Origin: DATEPR01 sp036273855
GTDB taxonomy: Bacteria; Actinomycetota; Actinomycetes; Mycobacteriales; Pseudonocardiaceae
Length of the DNA stretch: 64,000 nt
Assembly (NCBI GenBank): GCA_036273855.1
Contig: DASUGU010000124.1
Coordinates: forward strand, 1-64,000
Direction: 5' to 3'
The translations under genes were made by a program, and so were the position numbers. The notes below the pieces were generated by a model. It searched no databases and was not told where the DNA came from. It worked only from the letters and a program-made list of their open reading frames with translations. Positions within the stretch are counted from its first letter, which is position 1. Each line of letters starts with the position of its first letter. Below, in pieces: positions 60,956 to 64,000 of this stretch.

Positions 60956-61777
60956 GTGCACCCACTGCAGGCCGTGGCGGTGGTGGTCGCCGGCATCCTG
61001 GCCGGGATGATCAACACGGTGGTCGGTTCGGGCACCCTGATCACGTTCCCGGTCCTGCTCGCCGTCGGACTGCCGCCGCTGACCGCGAACGTCTCCAACG
61101 GTCTGGGCCTGGTGCCCGGCTCGCTGTTCGGCGCGATCGGCTATCGCGACGAGCTCGCCGGGCAGGGCAGGCGGCTGCGCAGGCTCGGCGTCGCCTCGAC
61201 GATCGGCGGTGCCGGCGGTGCCGTGCTGTTGCTGGTGCTACCGCCGGCCGCGTTCAACGCGATCGTGCCGGTGCTGATCGTGATCGCGCTGGTGCTGGTC
61301 GTCCTGCAGCCGTGGCTGTCCCGCAAACTGGCCGCCCGCCGGGCGAAACAGGCGGCCCTGGTGCCGGCGACCGGCCCCGTCGAGACGGCCCACACCGGGA
61401 CGGCGGCTCGACCGCCCGCGGTCGGGGACGGCTGGCTGCTGTGGGTGGGCGCGCTGGCCTGCGGGATCTACGGCGGGTACTTCGGCGCCGCCCAGGGCGT
61501 GCTGCTGCTCGGCCTGATGGGTGTGCTGCTGGCCGAGTCGCTGCAGCGGGTCAACGCGGTCAAGAACGTGCTGGCGATGCTGGCCAACCTGGCGTCCGGC
61601 ATCGTGTTCGTGTTCGTGGCCCACGTGTCGTGGTCGGCGGTCGTGTTGATCGCCGTCGGCTCGGCCGTCGGCGGCGTGCTGGGCGCGCGGGTCGGCCGGT
61701 CGCTGTCGCCGACCGTGCTGCGCGGTCTGATCGTCGTGATCGGTCTGGGGGCGCTCGCCAAACTGCTGTTCACGTAG
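60956..61777 (+). CDS. TauE/SafE family sulfite/anion exporter-like permease
   Basis: A 273-aa membrane protein with eight to nine helices in two halves. The first half starts VVVAGILAGMINTVVGSGTLITFP and the second ACGIYGGYFGAAQGVLLLGLMG, the two signature repeats of TauE/SafE (former DUF81). A hydrophilic loop (residues ~120-160) separates them. The substrate may be sulfite, sulfonate or another organic anion. GTG 60956 is preceded by GGGAGAGCC. Confidence 0.9.
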   Translation: MHPLQAVAVVVAGILAGMINTVVGSGTLITFPVLLAVGLPPLTANVSNGLGLVPGSLFGAIGYRDELAGQGRRLRRLGVASTIGGAGGAVLLLVLPPAAFNAIVPVLIVIALVLVVLQPWLSRKLAARRAKQAALVPATGPVETAHTGTAARPPAVGDGWLLWVGALACGIYGGYFGAAQGVLLLGLMGVLLAESLQRVNAVKNVLAMLANLASGIVFVFVAHVSWSAVVLIAVGSAVGGVLGARVGRSLSPTVLRGLIVVIGLGALAKLLFT

Positions 61778-62138
61778 CAGCTGGCAAACGGCCACCACCT
61801 GATCAGGCCACGTCATTCGTCCGGTTGGGCGATATTGGATACCGACAGTAGCCGGTCGGCCGGCGGCTGCGACCGACCGTGTGCACACCGCTGTCGCCGC
61901 ATGTCACAACGTTTGCGCAGACCGACCAGGGGAGATTTGATTCGCGAAGTTTGCCCCATTGATGCCGGTGTGTACATCCTGGAACTCTAGGAGCGACCGC
62001 TCGATCGGGCTACAGTACGACGGCGATCGCGCGTCATCCCTGTCACGAACTGCACGCAGAGCGGCGCGCGAAAGATCGCCAGAGATGCCACGTCGTGGTC
62101 GCGTGATCACCAGTCGCGAGACAAGGCGAGGAGGTTGC
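61778..62138. other. Intergenic region before the GGDEF protein
   Basis: These are 361 bases with no gene. TACAGT at 62011-62016 could be a -10 box. The ribosome site GGCGAGGAGG at 62125-62134 precedes ATG 62139. Confidence 0.4.
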
Positions 62139-64000
62139 ATGTCCGACGACCGCCAGCAGGTGGGTGTGGATGTCAGCCGACCCGCCGGACAGCCGGAACA
62201 GCGGCAGTCCACCCCTCGGGGATCGGCCGCGTTCCGCGTCTACTCCGTCGTCGTCCTCGTCCTCGGCGTGATCGTCGCCGGCCTGGTGGCCTGGTGGCTG
62301 CCGTTCACCTTCCGCCCGGAACTGCTGTGGGTGGCACCGGTGCTGGCGCTCGGCTTCCTGGTCGCCGAACACATCGCGGTGAACGTCGACGTGCGCGGCG
62401 AGGTGTCGTGGACCGTCTCGTTCACCGAGATCCCCATGGTCATCGGTCTGCTCACCGTGCCCTTCCAGGTCGTCCTGGTGGTGCACGTGCTGGCGGGCGT
62501 CGGGATCCTGCTGGCCAGGCGGGTCTTCGACCGTGTGCTCTACAACGCAGGCGTGTTCATGATCGAGGCGACCAGCGCGTTCGCCCTCTCCCATGTGATC
62601 ACCGGCCTGGTGCACGGCAATCCGGCGTGGCTGGGCGCGTTCGCCGGTGCCATGGCGGTGCCGCTGTCCAGCACGCTGCTGGCCGTGGTCGCGGTGCGCA
62701 TGCTGGGCCGCCGGATGCGGCTGTCCGGCGCCTGCCGGCTGGTCGGCCGGGTGATCGTGGTCGGCCTGCTGAACACCTCCATCGGCGTCGCGGGCTACGA
62801 AGTGATCATGCACACCCAGTGGGGCTGGTCGCTGGTCGTGCTGGTCTGCCTGGGCGTCGTGGCGCTCTACTTCGCCTACTCCGGGCTATTGCGCGAGCAG
62901 CGTGACCTGGAGGCCCTGTCCGACGTGAGCCTGATGGTGGCCCGGTCCGGCCAGCAGGTGGCCAGACCGGCGATCGGCACCGACCCGTCGGCGTCCCTGC
63001 CGCCCGGCGACGAGTGGCAGGTCATCGCCGAGCGGATCAAGGACCAGGTCGGCGCCCGTCGCGTGGTGTTACGCCTGTGGCCCGACCCGCGCCAGGAACC
63101 GCACACCGTGGTGGCGGGCGACCCGCTGCCCGCGCGCACGGTCGACGCGCGCGCCGTGCGCGACGACCCGATGCTGCGCCTGGCCGGTTCCGGCGTCCGC
63201 CAGTTCCGGCTGGCCGACGCCAGCAACGAGGTGCTGGACGCGCTGGCCGACCGCGAGGTGAACGAGACGCTCGTGGTGCCGCTGCGCGGCGCCCACCAGG
63301 TGCTCGGCGTGCTGGAGGCGCACGACAAGCTCAGCCGCTGGCGCGGGTTCGGCCGGGCCGACCTGCAGATGGTCGGCACCATGGCCAGCCACCTCGCCAC
63401 CGCGGTGGACAACCGCAGGCTGATGGCCCGCCTGCGGCACGACGCCTACCACGACCCGCTCACCGGCCTGCTCAACCGCGCCGGCTTCCGGGAGACCGCG
63501 ATCGGCCTGCTGCGCGACCACCCGTCATCCGTCGTGCTGCGCCTGGACCTGGACCTGCTGTCCACCATCAGCGACGCCCTCGGCTACGCGTGGAGCGACC
63601 GGATGGTCGTGGCCGCCGGCCGCAGGCTGCGCGACGAACTGGGCGCCGACGTGCCGCTGGCCCGGCTGGAGTCCGGCACGTTCGCCGCGCTGCTCGTCGA
63701 CCACAGCGAGGACCAGGCCCAGGAGGTGGCCGAGCGGGTGCGGGGCGGCCTGTCCGAGCCCTACGCGGTGGAACGGCTCACCGTCGACGCCAGCGTGAAG
63801 GTCGGTTACGTGGCCGCGTCCGCCGAGCCCACCGGCGCCATCGACCCGGACGTCGACGTCCTGCTGCAGCGCGCCGACGTCGCGGTGCGGGCGGCCCGGT
63901 CGGATGGCGACACCGTGCGCCGGTACGTGCCCAGCATGGGCCAGATCTTCCTGCGCCGGTTCCAGTTGGTCACCCACTTCCGGCAGGCGCTGGAGAACGG
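62139..64000 (+). CDS. Membrane GAF-GGDEF(-EAL) protein with degenerate GGDEF, runs off the window
   Basis: The visible part has 620 residues and no stop. A hydrophilic N-terminus (~30 residues) is followed by about seven helices (residues 32-250), a GAF-like sensor domain (about 285-430) and a GGDEF-like domain (about 435-600) that starts YHDPLTGLLNRAGF. The catalytic GGDEF loop reads ARLESGTFAALL, so the Gly-Gly-Asp/Glu residues are lost and diguanylate cyclase activity is unlikely. The sequence then begins a section (FQLVTHFRQALENG) typical of the start of an EAL phosphodiesterase domain. It may degrade or bind cyclic di-GMP. Confidence 0.87.
   Translation, partial: MSDDRQQVGVDVSRPAGQPEQRQSTPRGSAAFRVYSVVVLVLGVIVAGLVAWWLPFTFRPELLWVAPVLALGFLVAEHIAVNVDVRGEVSWTVSFTEIPMVIGLLTVPFQVVLVVHVLAGVGILLARRVFDRVLYNAGVFMIEATSAFALSHVITGLVHGNPAWLGAFAGAMAVPLSSTLLAVVAVRMLGRRMRLSGACRLVGRVIVVGLLNTSIGVAGYEVIMHTQWGWSLVVLVCLGVVALYFAYSGLLREQRDLEALSDVSLMVARSGQQVARPAIGTDPSASLPPGDEWQVIAERIKDQVGARRVVLRLWPDPRQEPHTVVAGDPLPARTVDARAVRDDPMLRLAGSGVRQFRLADASNEVLDALADREVNETLVVPLRGAHQVLGVLEAHDKLSRWRGFGRADLQMVGTMASHLATAVDNRRLMARLRHDAYHDPLTGLLNRAGFRETAIGLLRDHPSSVVLRLDLDLLSTISDALGYAWSDRMVVAAGRRLRDELGADVPLARLESGTFAALLVDHSEDQAQEVAERVRGGLSEPYAVERLTVDASVKVGYVAASAEPTGAIDPDVDVLLQRADVAVRAARSDGDTVRRYVPSMGQIFLRRFQLVTHFRQALEN

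Overview
The window is high-GC actinobacterial DNA, most like a member of the Pseudonocardiaceae or a close relative. The signs are very GC-rich third codon positions, many GTG starts, apparently leaderless mRNAs, a menaquinone/complex I locus, F420-type luciferase-like oxidoreductases and an actinomycete-type integrative element. The species is not identified.

Bases 1-35,300 are stable chromosome. After the tail of an IS transposase come a DUF3592 protein, an inositol-monophosphatase-family enzyme, menG and menJ. The complete 14-gene nuoA-N operon (4,086-19,870) follows, then a polyprenyl diphosphate synthase. So the enzymes that build the menaquinone side chain, methylate its ring and reduce its tail flank the complex that reduces it. 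Two near-perfect Rex operators and a further palindrome lie in front of nuoA, which points to NADH/NAD+ control. Next are an ArfC-like sunset-domain membrane protein, 2-oxoglutarate:ferredoxin oxidoreductase (korA/korB), an AsnC regulator divergent from a dimethylargininase-family enzyme, two transporter or membrane proteins, a tandem pair of F420-type LLM oxidoreductases, a siderophore-interacting protein, an HtpX-type protease, rmlA, a YajQ-family protein and tRNA-Tyr.

Bases 35,311-53,527 are an 18.2-kb actinomycete integrative and conjugative element (AICE) inserted in the 3' half of tRNA-Tyr, bounded by an exact 62-bp direct repeat. Its backbone is tyrosine integrase, AlpA-type excisionase, a DUF3631 ATPase and DUF2742 protein (replication), an FtsK/TraB translocase, a DUF2637-type membrane protein, a KorSA-like GntR repressor and several small coupled ORFs. 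It also has iteron-like GCTAGC and GTGCAC clusters. Two cargo cassettes of unknown function sit at the extreme ends. On the left is a 145-aa protein plus a papain-like/GNAT fusion. On the right is a TIGR04255 protein, a membrane-linked HTH protein and a protein with an SQSCD motif. These are the best candidates for an undescribed conflict or defence system.

Bases 53,528-64,000 return to chromosome through a scarred zone: a DUF574-type methyltransferase, a small AICE-like membrane protein, a third partial copy of the tRNA-Tyr end and a hydrolase gene truncated exactly there. After that come a secreted protein with three tandem repeats, an MFS transporter missing its N-terminus, a lipoprotein, a TauE/SafE permease and the start of a membrane GAF-GGDEF protein with a degenerate GGDEF motif that runs off the window.
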